Both the position numbers and the translations under genes were made by a program. Source: Amycolatopsis sp. NBRC 101858 (GTDB taxonomy: Bacteria; Actinomycetota; Actinomycetes; Mycobacteriales; Pseudonocardiaceae). From it: a stretch of DNA of 64,000 nt. How positions within the stretch are numbered: position 1 is the first letter of the stretch; each line of letters opens with the position of its first letter. Under the pieces are notes generated by a model. It did not search any database and was not told the origin of the DNA. It saw only the letters and a list, made by a program, of their open reading frames with translations. The stretch covers positions 434,001 to 498,000 of the forward strand of contig NZ_BSTD01000008.1 in assembly GCF_030269325.1 (NCBI RefSeq). Direction: 5' to 3'. Below are positions 18,573-28,400 of the stretch, piece by piece.

Positions 18573-19349
18573 TCAGACCGTGACCGCCGACTGGGAGAGG
18601 CTCGCGCCCAGTGCGTCCGCCACCCGCTGTACCGCCGGGGCGATGTGTGCCACCGCCTCGGCGGTCAGCCGCCCCGACGGCCCCGATACCGACACCGCCG
18701 CCGGCACCGGCGCGCCCGGCACCGCGACCGCGACGCACCGGACTCCCAGCTCCTGCTCCGCCTCGTCCAGCGCGTACCCCTGCGAAGCAATCCGCGAAAG
18801 CTCCACCGCCAGCGCGTCCGCGTCGGTGAACGTGTGCTCGGTATAGGCCGGCATGCCGGTCCGCGAGAGCAGCTCACGCACGTCGGAAACCGGCAGGTGG
18901 GCCAGCATCGCCTTGCCCACTCCCGTGCCGTGCGGCAGCAGCCGCCGGCCTACCTCGGTGAACATGCGCATCGAGTGCTTCGACGGCACCTGGGCCACGT
19001 ACACGACTTCGTCGCGCTCCAGGACCGCCAGGTTCGCCGTCTCGCCGACCTCCTCGACCAGCTCCGCCAGCAGCGGCCGCGCCCACGCGCCGAACTGCAT
19101 GCTCGCGTTCTCGCCGAGCCTGATCAGGCGCGCGCCCAGCGCGTAGCGGCGGTTCGTGTTCTGGCGGACGTACCCGAGGTCGACCAGGGTGCGGATGAGC
19201 CGGTGGATCGTCGGCATCGGCAGCCCGGACAGCGTCGCGAGCTCCGACAGGCTGGCCTCCCCGCCGGTGTCCGCGAGGTGTTCCAGCAGCTCGAAGGCAC
19301 GCTGCAGGGACTGGACGCCGCCGTCGCGTCCGTTCTTCTCCGCTGCCAC
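18573..19349 (-). CDS. IclR-family transcriptional regulator
   Basis: 258 residues: an N-terminal winged helix-turn-helix (about residues 12-75, VQSLQRAFELLEHLAD, LPMPTIHRLIRTLVDLGYV) and a C-terminal IclR effector domain (GTGVGKAMLAHLP, AVSVSGPSGRL). It is divergent from aceB and its partner aldolase, so it probably controls glyoxylate use; actinobacterial relatives (AllR group) repress allantoin and glyoxylate genes and respond to glyoxylate or allantoate. That role is inferred from family and position. GGAGG lies just upstream of the ATG. Confidence 0.93.
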   Translation of the reverse strand: MAAEKNGRDGGVQSLQRAFELLEHLADTGGEASLSELATLSGLPMPTIHRLIRTLVDLGYVRQNTNRRYALGARLIRLGENASMQFGAWARPLLAELVEEVGETANLAVLERDEVVYVAQVPSKHSMRMFTEVGRRLLPHGTGVGKAMLAHLPVSDVRELLSRTGMPAYTEHTFTDADALAVELSRIASQGYALDEAEQELGVRCVAVAVPGAPVPAAVSVSGPSGRLTAEAVAHIAPAVQRVADALGASLSQSAVTV

Positions 19350-19377
19350 CGGTGGCCCTCCTTACGTCGGCGTTGAG

Positions 19378-19395
19378 GTTCCGCTATGCAGAAAC
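19378..19395. promoter_or_regulatory. Candidate IclR operator in the iclR-aceB intergenic region
   Basis: GTTCCGCTATGCAGAAAC is an imperfect palindrome (outer GTT/AAC) between the divergent regulator and aceB. A similarly arranged TTTC-N8-GAAA element precedes allantoinase at 35598. Both share TT.C..TA....GAAA. Assignment to the IclR protein is inference. Confidence 0.35.
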
Positions 19396-19462
19396 TATAG
19401 TCCGGCTGGTAGAAAACCGTAGGGCCGTTATCCAAAGATCCGAACCTTCGAGGTGTTTCCCC

Positions 19463-21039
<1,577 letters not shown>

Positions 21040-21040
<1 letters not shown>

Positions 21041-22227
21041 TGCGTCTTCCCGACGACGTCTACGCCGCCGCCGACGCGCGCCTGGCCGAGGCCGACGCGC
21101 GCGTCGCGGCGGCGTACCCGGGGGAGCGGCCGGGGCGCCAGCCGGTGCACACGGTGTACGTCCCGGCGTCGCAGTACCGCACGCGCCTGGTCGCCGACTG
21201 GGGCAAGCAGGCGATGCGCGTCTTCATCGAGCACGGCGACCTCCTCGGCGTCGACGCGGACGTGTACGAACGCGTCCGCGCGAAGCTGCTGACCGAGCCG
21301 ATCGAGGACCTCCGGATCGACTTCGAAGACGGCTTCGGCCGCGTGCCCGACGACGTCGAGGACGCGGCCGCGCGGGCGGCGGGCCAGACCCTGGCCACCA
21401 CCGGCGGGACGCCGTTCTGCGGTATTCGCTTCAAGAGCTTCGAAGCGGCGACGCGCCGGCGTGGCATCCGCACCCTGGACCTGTTCCTGGGGGCGCTGCT
21501 CGAGAACGGCCCGCTGCCGCCCGGGTTCGTCGTCACGCTGCCGAAGGTGACGGCGGTCGAGCAGGTGGCGGTGGCCGCGGAAGTCCTGGCACGCCTGGAA
21601 TCCGCGTACGACCTGCCGGAGAACACGCTGCGGTTCGAGGTCCAGATCGAGACGGCTCAGTCCATTGTGGACCTCGACGGGACCCTGTCCGTGGCGCGGA
21701 TCGTGCAGGCCGCAGCAGGCCGGTGCACCGGTTTGCACTACGGGACGTACGACTACAGCGCGGGCCTCGGCATCGCGGCGGCGTACCAGAGCATGGAGCA
21801 CCCGGCGGCGGACCTCGCCAAGGGCCTGATGCAGGTCGCGGCGGCGGGCACCGGCGTCCGCCTGTCGGACGGCTCGACGAACAAGCTCCCGATCGGCGAC
21901 GCGCTTCCCGGCGCGTGGGCCGAGCACCTGCGCCTGGTGCGGCGATCTTTGGAACGCGGCTTCTACCAGGGCTGGGACCTGCACCCGCACCAGCTGCCGA
22001 CGCGCTTCGCGGCGACGTACGCGTTTTACCGCGAAGGATTCCCGGCCGCGGTGGACCGCCTGCGTGCCTACGCCGACAAGCAGTCCGGGGGAGTCCTGGA
22101 CGAACCGGCGACGGCCCAGGCACTGGCGGTGTACCTGCTGCGCGGCCTCGACTGCGGGGCGCTCGACGAGGGTGAGCTGGCGTTCGGGCGGCCGGAGCTG
22201 GAGAAGTACGCGCTACGGCTTGCCTGA
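21040..22227 (+). CDS. HpcH/HpaI aldolase/citrate lyase superfamily protein (DUF6986-like)
   Basis: 395 residues starting VRLPDDVYAAADARLAEADARV at a GTG that overlaps the aceB stop. It has features of the CitE/malate-synthase-like TIM barrel: LRIDFEDGFG, a conserved FEVQIETAQSIVD metal-binding region, and LHYGTYDYSAGLGIA. Homologues sit beside aceB in many actinobacteria and may act on glyoxylate or a related keto acid, but I know of no proven reaction. Translational coupling to malate synthase suggests a linked step. It overlaps the convergent DUF2786 gene by 15 bases. Confidence 0.85.
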
Positions 22228-23415
22228 GAGCCGGGCGCGGTCGGCGGCGGACCGGCCGGCGTGCCAGCCCTCGTCGCTGCGCACGGTCACCGACTTGCCC
22301 ACCACCTGGGGAAAGAGCGTGGTGAAGGCCGCGTTCACCCTCAGCTCGTGCGACGCCAGCACCGGCAGCAGCCGGTCCGGGTCCGCCGCGGCCGTGAGCG
22401 TGGCCGCGGCAGCCTTTTCCAGGCGCTCGCCGACGCGGGTGGCGTAGGAGACGAGGAACGACTTCCGGAACGCCCGGTCCCGGCCGGCCGGGTCGGCGAT
22501 CATCGCCCGCGTCGCCTGGACGAGCAGCGACGTCGTCAGCAGCGCGACGGCGGCCAGGTCGTCCTCGTCGCCGACGACGGTGACGAAGTCCCAGCGCGCG
22601 TCGAAGACGGCCCGGCAGCGGTTCGCCTTGGCGACCACGTGGACCAGCAGCGACTTGGCGTCGACGTACGGCGTGTCGAGCCAGATCCGCCGGGACGCGG
22701 GCGCGTCGGGCGCGGCCTCGCCGGCCTCGACCAGCACGCGGTCGAAGGCGTACCGGGTCATGAGCTCCTGCGCCTTCGCCGAAAGGGCCTCGGCTTCGTC
22801 CGGGAACGAGCTCGACTCGGCCTTCGCGAGCAGCGCGCGGACCCGGCTCAGCTTCTTCTCGTCGACGCCGTGGTGCAGCGGACGCCTCGGGGGCGCGCTT
22901 CCCAGCGGTGGCAAGGTCGTCAGGAACCCCAACGCTTCGATGACGGAGGTCAGCGCCTCGGCCGGGGTCAGGATGTGCTTCGCCGCCCACTGCGGCAGGT
23001 GCGGCTCGGACTCCGCCCACCAACGGACGGCACCGACCTCGTCGAGCTGGTCGCTCGCGGACGGTTCCGAATACGCGGCCAGGGTGTCGAGCACGAAGGA
23101 CCGGGCGAACTCGTCGACGCGCCGCCGGGCCGCTTGGTCGAGGTCCTCGGGCAGCCAGCCGCCCCGGCAGGCCCGGGCGATCAGCTGCCGCCCGGCCCGG
23201 CGGGCCCCTTCGGCCGCCTCGGCCGGCAGTTCGAGGTCCGGCGCCAGCCGGTTCGCACTCTTCCCGGCGGCGCCGCGGACTCCCCGCGCGGTCTCGTAAG
23301 CGGCAGCCAGCAGGGCGTCGCCGAATTCTTCGGCGGTCGCGGGCCGCGGGGTCTCCTCGGCCGGGATGCGTCGCTTCTGCTTGCCCACGGAGCGAGTCTG
23401 CCGCAGCCCGGTCAC
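22213..23415 (-). CDS. DUF2786-domain protein
   Basis: 400 residues. An Ala/Arg-rich N-terminal region is followed at about residue 185 by the DUF2786 signature KKLSRVRALLAKAESSSFPDEAEALSAKAQELMTRY (shown here only as the motif around LLAKAESSSFPDEAEAL), then a second domain with SLLVHVVAKANRCR. The family is common in phages and actinobacteria and its function is not established. Start uncertain: GTG at 23415 or the GTG at 23388 (VGKQKRRIPAEE). The 3' end overlaps the aldolase gene. Confidence 0.8.
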   Translation of the reverse strand: MTGLRQTRSVGKQKRRIPAEETPRPATAEEFGDALLAAAYETARGVRGAAGKSANRLAPDLELPAEAAEGARRAGRQLIARACRGGWLPEDLDQAARRRVDEFARSFVLDTLAAYSEPSASDQLDEVGAVRWWAESEPHLPQWAAKHILTPAEALTSVIEALGFLTTLPPLGSAPPRRPLHHGVDEKKLSRVRALLAKAESSSFPDEAEALSAKAQELMTRYAFDRVLVEAGEAAPDAPASRRIWLDTPYVDAKSLLVHVVAKANRCRAVFDARWDFVTVVGDEDDLAAVALLTTSLLVQATRAMIADPAGRDRAFRKSFLVSYATRVGERLEKAAAATLTAAADPDRLLPVLASHELRVNAAFTTLFPQVVGKSVTVRSDEGWHAGRSAADRARLSGKP

Positions 23416-23444
23416 CTTCCCGGCGGCCGCCCCGTCGGGAAGGC

Positions 23445-23771
23445 ATGCACACCGCCGTCGTCATCACCGTGATCGTCCTGAACGCCGGAATCGGCCTCGC
23501 CGACCTGGTCAAGGCCCCGTTCGTGCTGGCCACCTCGAACGCGGTCGACGTCCCGCCGAGCTGGCTGCCTCTGCTGGGCACGCTCAAGCTCGCTGGTGCC
23601 GCCGGTCTCGCACTGGGCCTGCTCGGAGTCGAACTCCTGGGCGTGGCTGCCGGAATCGGCCTGGTCCTGTTCTACGTCGGGGCCGTCGTCGCGCACGTCA
23701 AAGCCCGCAAGTTCGCCACGACCGCCGCGCCGCTGCTGTCTCTCGGGCTGGCCGCGGTGACGCTCGTCTAA
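23445..23771 (+). CDS. DoxX-like small membrane protein
   Basis: 108 residues with four hydrophobic segments and the DoxX-like pattern: [54 protein letters not shown]. Members are small integral membrane proteins of poorly known role, sometimes tied to redox stress. It ends overlapping the 3' end of the convergent marR gene by four bases and starts 29 bases from the divergent DUF2786 gene. Confidence 0.8.
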   Translation: MHTAVVITVIVLNAGIGLADLVKAPFVLATSNAVDVPPSWLPLLGTLKLAGAAGLALGLLGVELLGVAAGIGLVLFYVGAVVAHVKARKFATTAAPLLSLGLAAVTLV

Positions 23772-24268
23772 CGCAGCCGTGGGAGGGCGTCGCGCGCGAA
23801 ATGGCTCAGCGTCCGCAGGTCCTCGGCGAACCGCTCGCGGTGGTCCGGGGGCAGCGGCCGGAAGAACAGCTGCTCGATGTTTTCGACGTGCAGCCGGCTC
23901 GCCCGCACCGTGGTCTCTTCGCCGAGCGGGGTCAGCCGCACGAGCTGGACGCGCCGGTCACGCGGCGACGCCGTCCGCGTCACCAGGCCGAGCGCTTCCA
24001 TCCGGTCGACGAGGCGGGTCGCCCCACCCGTCGTCAGCACCTGCTCCTGCGCGATCGAGCGCATCGTCAGCCCGTCGTCCCCGGCGCGGCCGACGATCAG
24101 CAGCACCTCGTACATCAGGTGCGTGATCCCGCAGTCCCGTTCGAGAGCCCGCCCGAGCAGGTACTCGAGCCGGTTCGCCGCGCCCTGCAGCCGCCCGAAG
24201 GCCAGCACGCGCGGGTCGTGCCCCGCCTGCCGGGCCGACGTGATCTCCGGGTCCACGCCGTCCATCAT
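23768..24268 (-). CDS. MarR-family transcriptional regulator
   Basis: 166 residues with a winged-helix domain: LGRALERDCGITHLMYEVLL, LTMRSIAQEQVLTTGGATRLVDRMEALGLVTR, SPRDRRVQLVRLTPLGEE. Such proteins repress nearby genes and release DNA on binding phenolic or other small ligands. The ATG at 24268 overlaps the stop of the upstream PucR-type gene (ATGA), so the two regulators are co-translated; the target genes are not evident. Confidence 0.9.
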   Translation of the reverse strand: MMDGVDPEITSARQAGHDPRVLAFGRLQGAANRLEYLLGRALERDCGITHLMYEVLLIVGRAGDDGLTMRSIAQEQVLTTGGATRLVDRMEALGLVTRTASPRDRRVQLVRLTPLGEETTVRASRLHVENIEQLFFRPLPPDHRERFAEDLRTLSHFARDALPRLR

Positions 24269-25596
24269 CCCGCCTGGTCGCCGGCGCGCAGCGCGAGGTA
24301 GACGTCGAGCTGGTCGGTGAACTCGGTCAGGTCCGCGCCGAGCAGTTCGCCCGCCCGGCCGATGCGGTAGCGCAGTGTGTTGACGTGGACGTGCAGTGCC
24401 TTGGCCGCCCGCGTCGGCGAGCCCGAGCACTCCAGGAACACCCGCACCGTGTGCACCAGGTCCGTGTGCTGCTCGGCGTCGTAGGCCAGCAGCGGCCCGA
24501 GGACGCGCCGCCGCACCGCCGCGCGCAGCCCGTCCGGCGCTCCGGCGAGCAGCAGCTGGTGCACGTCCACCTCGCCGGCCGGGACGACCGCGACGCGTCC
24601 CGTGCGCCGCGCCGCCACCTCCAGCGCGTACCGCGCCGTCTCCCGCGCCTCGTCGAGCGGGGCGGGATCGCCGACCCCGCAGAGGATCCGCGACGCCCGG
24701 AGCAAGGGCTCCACAGTGGACAGCTCGGCCGCGGACGGCACCTGCGTGGCCGTCGCGAAGGAAGTGTCCCCAGTGGACTCGAGCAGGACACCGCCGGGCA
24801 CCAGTTCCCCCAGCACGTCCCGGCTCTCGTCGCTGCCTTCGGTCCGCAACGCGACCACGCGCACCTCGGCCGGCAGCTCGGCTTCGGGCCGCGGCGAACG
24901 CGCCCGCGTGACGCCGACCAGCCCGGCGAGCTCCTCGGCCAGCTCGGCCTGCGCGGTGCTCAGCGGCCCGCCCGCGGCGATCAGCCACGGCACGGCGTGC
25001 CGGCCCTCGACCGGGACCACCGTCAGCGGCCCGGACTCCTTCGCCGCGTACTTGCGGACGACGTCGGCCGCCGGCACCGGCAGCGGCGTCGTCCCGGCGA
25101 CCACCCGGCCGAGGCCGGACAGCACCCAGCAGGGCACCCCCAGCTCGGCCGACGCGCGCTCCAGCAGCGTCTCGACGGGCGCGTCCGCGGCGGCCTGCAA
25201 ACGTTTGCGCGCACTCTCGGACGCGGCCGCGAGCGCCAGTACGACCTGCTCGGTGATCACCGAGAACGACAGGTCGGCGGGCACTTCCAGCAGCGGGATC
25301 CGGTGCCGGTCGCAGGCCTCGACGACGTCGCCGGGGATACCGCCGGAGTCGGCGCCGGACGCGGCCAGCGCCGCCGCGCCCGCCCGGGCCAGCGCGGCCA
25401 CGAACGGCTCGGCGTCGCCCGGGCGCCGCCACCACAGCAGGCCGGACAGCACCAGCTCGCCCGCCGACAGGTACCGTCCGGGGTCGGGCAGCTCCGTGAC
25501 GTAGATGCGGGTCACGGGCCGGTCGAGCAGGTCGGCCCCGGCCAGCGGGCGCAGCCGCAGCCCCGGCAGGCCGAGCAGAGTTTTCACGGTCGTCAT
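24265..25596 (-). CDS. PucR-family transcriptional regulator
   Basis: 443 residues. The N-terminal PucR domain (TTVKTLLGLPGLRLRPLAG, YLSAGELVLSGL) is followed by a GGDEF-like region and the C-terminal PucR helix-turn-helix AAKALHVHVNTLRYRIGRAGELL. In Bacillus PucR activates purine degradation genes. It is divergent from the xanthine dehydrogenase operon starting at 25718, which fits control of purine catabolism. The ATG at 25596 has no clear ribosome site, so a leaderless transcript is possible. It is coupled to the downstream marR gene. Confidence 0.92.
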   Translation of the reverse strand: MTTVKTLLGLPGLRLRPLAGADLLDRPVTRIYVTELPDPGRYLSAGELVLSGLLWWRRPGDAEPFVAALARAGAAALAASGADSGGIPGDVVEACDRHRIPLLEVPADLSFSVITEQVVLALAAASESARKRLQAAADAPVETLLERASAELGVPCWVLSGLGRVVAGTTPLPVPAADVVRKYAAKESGPLTVVPVEGRHAVPWLIAAGGPLSTAQAELAEELAGLVGVTRARSPRPEAELPAEVRVVALRTEGSDESRDVLGELVPGGVLLESTGDTSFATATQVPSAAELSTVEPLLRASRILCGVGDPAPLDEARETARYALEVAARRTGRVAVVPAGEVDVHQLLLAGAPDGLRAAVRRRVLGPLLAYDAEQHTDLVHTVRVFLECSGSPTRAAKALHVHVNTLRYRIGRAGELLGADLTEFTDQLDVYLALRAGDQAG

Positions 25597-25601
25597 CAGG
25601 C

Positions 25602-25617
25602 TTGTAGGAAAGCACAA
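25602..25617. promoter_or_regulatory. Candidate operator TTGT-N8-ACAA between pucR and xanthine dehydrogenase genes
   Basis: TTGTAGGAAAGCACAA begins six bases before the pucR-type start and lies in the 121-base gap to the divergent xdh operon. Its dyad ends and position suggest a regulator site; which protein binds it is unknown. Confidence 0.35.
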
Positions 25618-25717
25618 ACGGCGTGGGTTTCGCTGCGGTGCGTTTCATGGCCCCTGCCGTTGCCGCCCGCTCCCGGTTGGGCGTCTACTGGTCTATCGCC
25701 CTCACGAAGGAGCAACC

Positions 25718-26590
25718 TTGGAGTTCCTGCGTCCCGCGACGCTCGCCGAGGCACTGGCCCTCAAGGCCGAGCGGCCCGGCGCCGTGCCGATCGCCGGCGG
25801 CACCGACGTCATGGTCGAGCTGAACTTCGACCACCGGCGTCCCGAGGCCCTGCTGGACCTGGCCACGGTCGGGGAGCTGACGGAGTGGTCCACTGTGGAT
25901 CACTCGGACGGGACGGTCCGGCTCGGTGCCGGCGTCCCGTACTCCCGCGTCATCGCCGAGCTGGGTGAATCGATCCCGGCGCTGGCCATGGCGTCGCGCA
26001 CGGTCGGGTCACCCCAGATCCGCAACCGCGGCACGGTCGGCGGCAACCTCGGCGCTGCTTCGCCCGCCGGCGACACTCACCCGGTGCTGCTCGCCCTCGA
26101 CGCGCGGATCGAGGTGGCCTCCGTCCGGGGGACCCGGATCCTCCGCGCGGAGGAGTTCTACGTCGGCGTGAAACGGCACGCGCTCGACCCGGACGAGCTG
26201 ATCACCGCCGTGCACCTGCCCGCGCACGCCGGGCCGCAGCAGTTCGCCAAGGTCGGGACGCGCAACGCCATGGTCATCGCGGTCTGCTCGTTCGCGCTCG
26301 CCCTGCGCGACGGCACGGTCGGTGCCGCCATCGGGTCCGCCGCGCCCACCCCGCGCCGGGCGAAGGCCGCCGAAGAGTTCCTGGCCGCCGAACTGCCGTG
26401 GGGCTCGGCCGACGCGCTGCCCGACTCCCTGAAGCGTCGCTTCGGCGACCTGGTGGCCGAAGCGACGTCGCCGATCGACGACGTCCGCGGCAGCGCCGCC
26501 TACCGCAAGCACGCGCTGTCGGTGCTCGCGCGGCGTACGTTGACCTGGGCCTGGGACGACCACCGGACGGGGGAGCGCGCATGCGCCTGA
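25718..26590 (+). CDS. Xanthine dehydrogenase, FAD-binding subunit
   Basis: Medium subunit of a three-part molybdenum hydroxylase; it passes electrons from the iron-sulfur clusters to FAD and NAD+. 290 residues beginning (TTG start) with EFLRPATLAEALAL; FAD motifs PIAGGTDVMVE and GSPQIRNRGTVGGNLGAASPAGD are clear. AAGGAG lies five bases before the TTG at 25718. The stop overlaps the next gene by ten bases. Gene order FAD - FeS - aminohydrolase - Mo subunit places it in purine breakdown. Confidence 0.93.
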   Translation: MEFLRPATLAEALALKAERPGAVPIAGGTDVMVELNFDHRRPEALLDLATVGELTEWSTVDHSDGTVRLGAGVPYSRVIAELGESIPALAMASRTVGSPQIRNRGTVGGNLGAASPAGDTHPVLLALDARIEVASVRGTRILRAEEFYVGVKRHALDPDELITAVHLPAHAGPQQFAKVGTRNAMVIAVCSFALALRDGTVGAAIGSAAPTPRRAKAAEEFLAAELPWGSADALPDSLKRRFGDLVAEATSPIDDVRGSAAYRKHALSVLARRTLTWAWDDHRTGERACA

Positions 26591-27063
26591 ATGTCACGAT
26601 CAACGGCGAACAGCGGCAGGCGGACGACGTCTGGGAAGGCGAAAGCCTGCTCTACGTGCTGCGGGAACGGCTCGGCCTGCCGGGCTCGAAGAACGCCTGT
26701 GAGCAGGGCGAATGCGGCTCCTGCACGGTCTACCTCGACGACGTCCCGGTGTGCGCCTGCCTGGTCGCGGCCGGGCAGGCCGAGGGCCGCGTGGTGCGCA
26801 CGGTCGAGGGGCTGGCCGACGGCGCCACGCTCGACCCCGTCCAGCAGTCCTTTGTGGACGCCGGGGCGGTCCAGTGCGGGTTCTGCACGCCGGGCCTGGT
26901 CGTCGCGGCGCACGATCTGCTGAACCGCGTCCCCGATCCGAGTGACGAGGAGATCCGCGAAGCCCTGGCCGGCAACCTGTGCCGCTGCACCGGCTACGAG
27001 AAGATCCTCGACGCGGTGCGCGCCGTCGCGAAGGGTCCTGTTGGAAAGGACACAGTCGCGTGA
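26581..27063 (+). CDS. Xanthine dehydrogenase, 2Fe-2S iron-sulfur subunit
   Basis: Small subunit carrying two 2Fe-2S clusters. 160 residues: the plant-type ferredoxin cluster ligands are in NACEQGECGSCTVYLDDVPVCAC and the second cluster ligands in QCGFCTPG and NLCRCTGYEKI. ATG start inside the end of the FAD subunit gene; the stop overlaps the GTG of the next gene. Length and motif spacing match the CoxS/XdhC-type family. Confidence 0.95.
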   Translation: MRLNVTINGEQRQADDVWEGESLLYVLRERLGLPGSKNACEQGECGSCTVYLDDVPVCACLVAAGQAEGRVVRTVEGLADGATLDPVQQSFVDAGAVQCGFCTPGLVVAAHDLLNRVPDPSDEEIREALAGNLCRCTGYEKILDAVRAVAKGPVGKDTVA

Positions 27064-28400
27064 GGACGCTCATCACCGGCGGGGCGGTCGCCACGGTCAG
27101 CGGCGAGGAGTACGCCAACGGGTACGTCGTCGTCGAGAACGACCGGATCGCCGAAGTCGGCGAAGGCGTCTACACGGGCGAGTTCGACGAGCGCGTCGAC
27201 GCGTCGGGCTGCCTGGTCACGCCCGGCCTGATCAACACCCACCACCACCTCTACCAGTGGGCGACCCGCGGGATGGCCGCCGACCACACGCTCTTCGAGT
27301 GGCTGGTCGCGCTCTACCCGGTCTGGGGCCGGCTCGACGCGGAGATCACGCACGCCGCGGGCACGGCCGGGATGGCCCGGCTCGCCCTGACCGGCTGCAC
27401 CACCGTCGCCGACCACCACTACGTCTTCCCTCGCGACGGCGGTGACCAGGTCGCCGCGCTGGCGTCGGCCCGGCAGCGGATCGGTGTCCGGCTGCACGTC
27501 GTGCGCGGGTCGATGGACCGCGGCGAGTCCGACGGCGGGCTGCCGCCGGACAACCTCGTCGAGACCACCGAGGAGGCGCTGACCGGCACGGAAGCGGCGA
27601 TCGGCCGTTTCCACGACGACTCGCCGGAAGCGCACCTGCAGATCGCCGTCGGCCCGTGCTCGCCGTTCTCGGTCACCGAGCGGCTGATGTCCGGCGCGGC
27701 CGACCTGGCGCGCAGCAAGGGCGTGCGGCTCCACACGCACCTGGCCGAGACCCTCGACGAGGAGCAGCAGTGCCTCGCCGAGGTCGGCTGCACGCCCGCC
27801 GAGTACGCCGACAAGCTCGGCTGGCTCGCCGACGACGTCTGGCTCGCACACACCATCCACCTCGCGCCCGAGGCGATCCGCCGCTTCGGCGCCACCGGCA
27901 CCGGCTCGGCGCACTGCCCGACGTCCAACGGCCGGATCGGCGCGGGCATCGCCCCGGTCCGCGCCCTGCTCGACGCCGGTGTCCCGGTCGGGCTCGGCGC
28001 CGACGGGGCCGCGTCCAACGAGTCCGGCGGCCTCGGCGAAGAGCTGCACCAGGCGTTGCTGCAGGCCCGCCAGCGCGGCGGCCCGCGTGGGCTGACCACG
28101 CGCGAAGCGTTGTGGATGGGCACCCTGGGCGGCGCGCGCTGCCTGGGCCGCGCGGACGACCTGGGGTCGATCGAACCCGGGAAGCTCGCCGACCTCGCCG
28201 TCTGGGACCTGACCGGCCTGAACTACGCCGGGATCACCGACCCGGTCGCGGCGCTGGTGCTGGGCACCACGCCGCCGGTGCGGCGGCTGTTCGTCGGCGG
28301 CAAGGCCGTCGTCGAGGACGGCACGTTGCGCGAAGCGGACGAGTCCGAGATCGCGTCCGAGCTGGCGGCGGCGAGCGCTCGACTGCGGGAGGCCCGATGA
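27060..28400 (+). CDS. Amidohydrolase-family aminohydrolase, probably 8-oxoguanine or guanine deaminase
   Basis: 446 residues from a GTG that overlaps the preceding stop, with GGAAAGGA ten bases upstream. It belongs to the COG0402 deaminases: metal ligands in INTHHHLYQW, THLAETLDEE, a VWLAHTIHL histidine and VGLGADGAASNES. The HHHLYQ pattern matches characterised 8-oxoguanine deaminases. Placed between two xanthine dehydrogenase subunits, it plausibly supplies (8-oxo)xanthine from guanine-type bases. Substrate is inferred from family and context. Confidence 0.88.
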   Translation: MRTLITGGAVATVSGEEYANGYVVVENDRIAEVGEGVYTGEFDERVDASGCLVTPGLINTHHHLYQWATRGMAADHTLFEWLVALYPVWGRLDAEITHAAGTAGMARLALTGCTTVADHHYVFPRDGGDQVAALASARQRIGVRLHVVRGSMDRGESDGGLPPDNLVETTEEALTGTEAAIGRFHDDSPEAHLQIAVGPCSPFSVTERLMSGAADLARSKGVRLHTHLAETLDEEQQCLAEVGCTPAEYADKLGWLADDVWLAHTIHLAPEAIRRFGATGTGSAHCPTSNGRIGAGIAPVRALLDAGVPVGLGADGAASNESGGLGEELHQALLQARQRGGPRGLTTREALWMGTLGGARCLGRADDLGSIEPGKLADLAVWDLTGLNYAGITDPVAALVLGTTPPVRRLFVGGKAVVEDGTLREADESEIASELAAASARLREAR

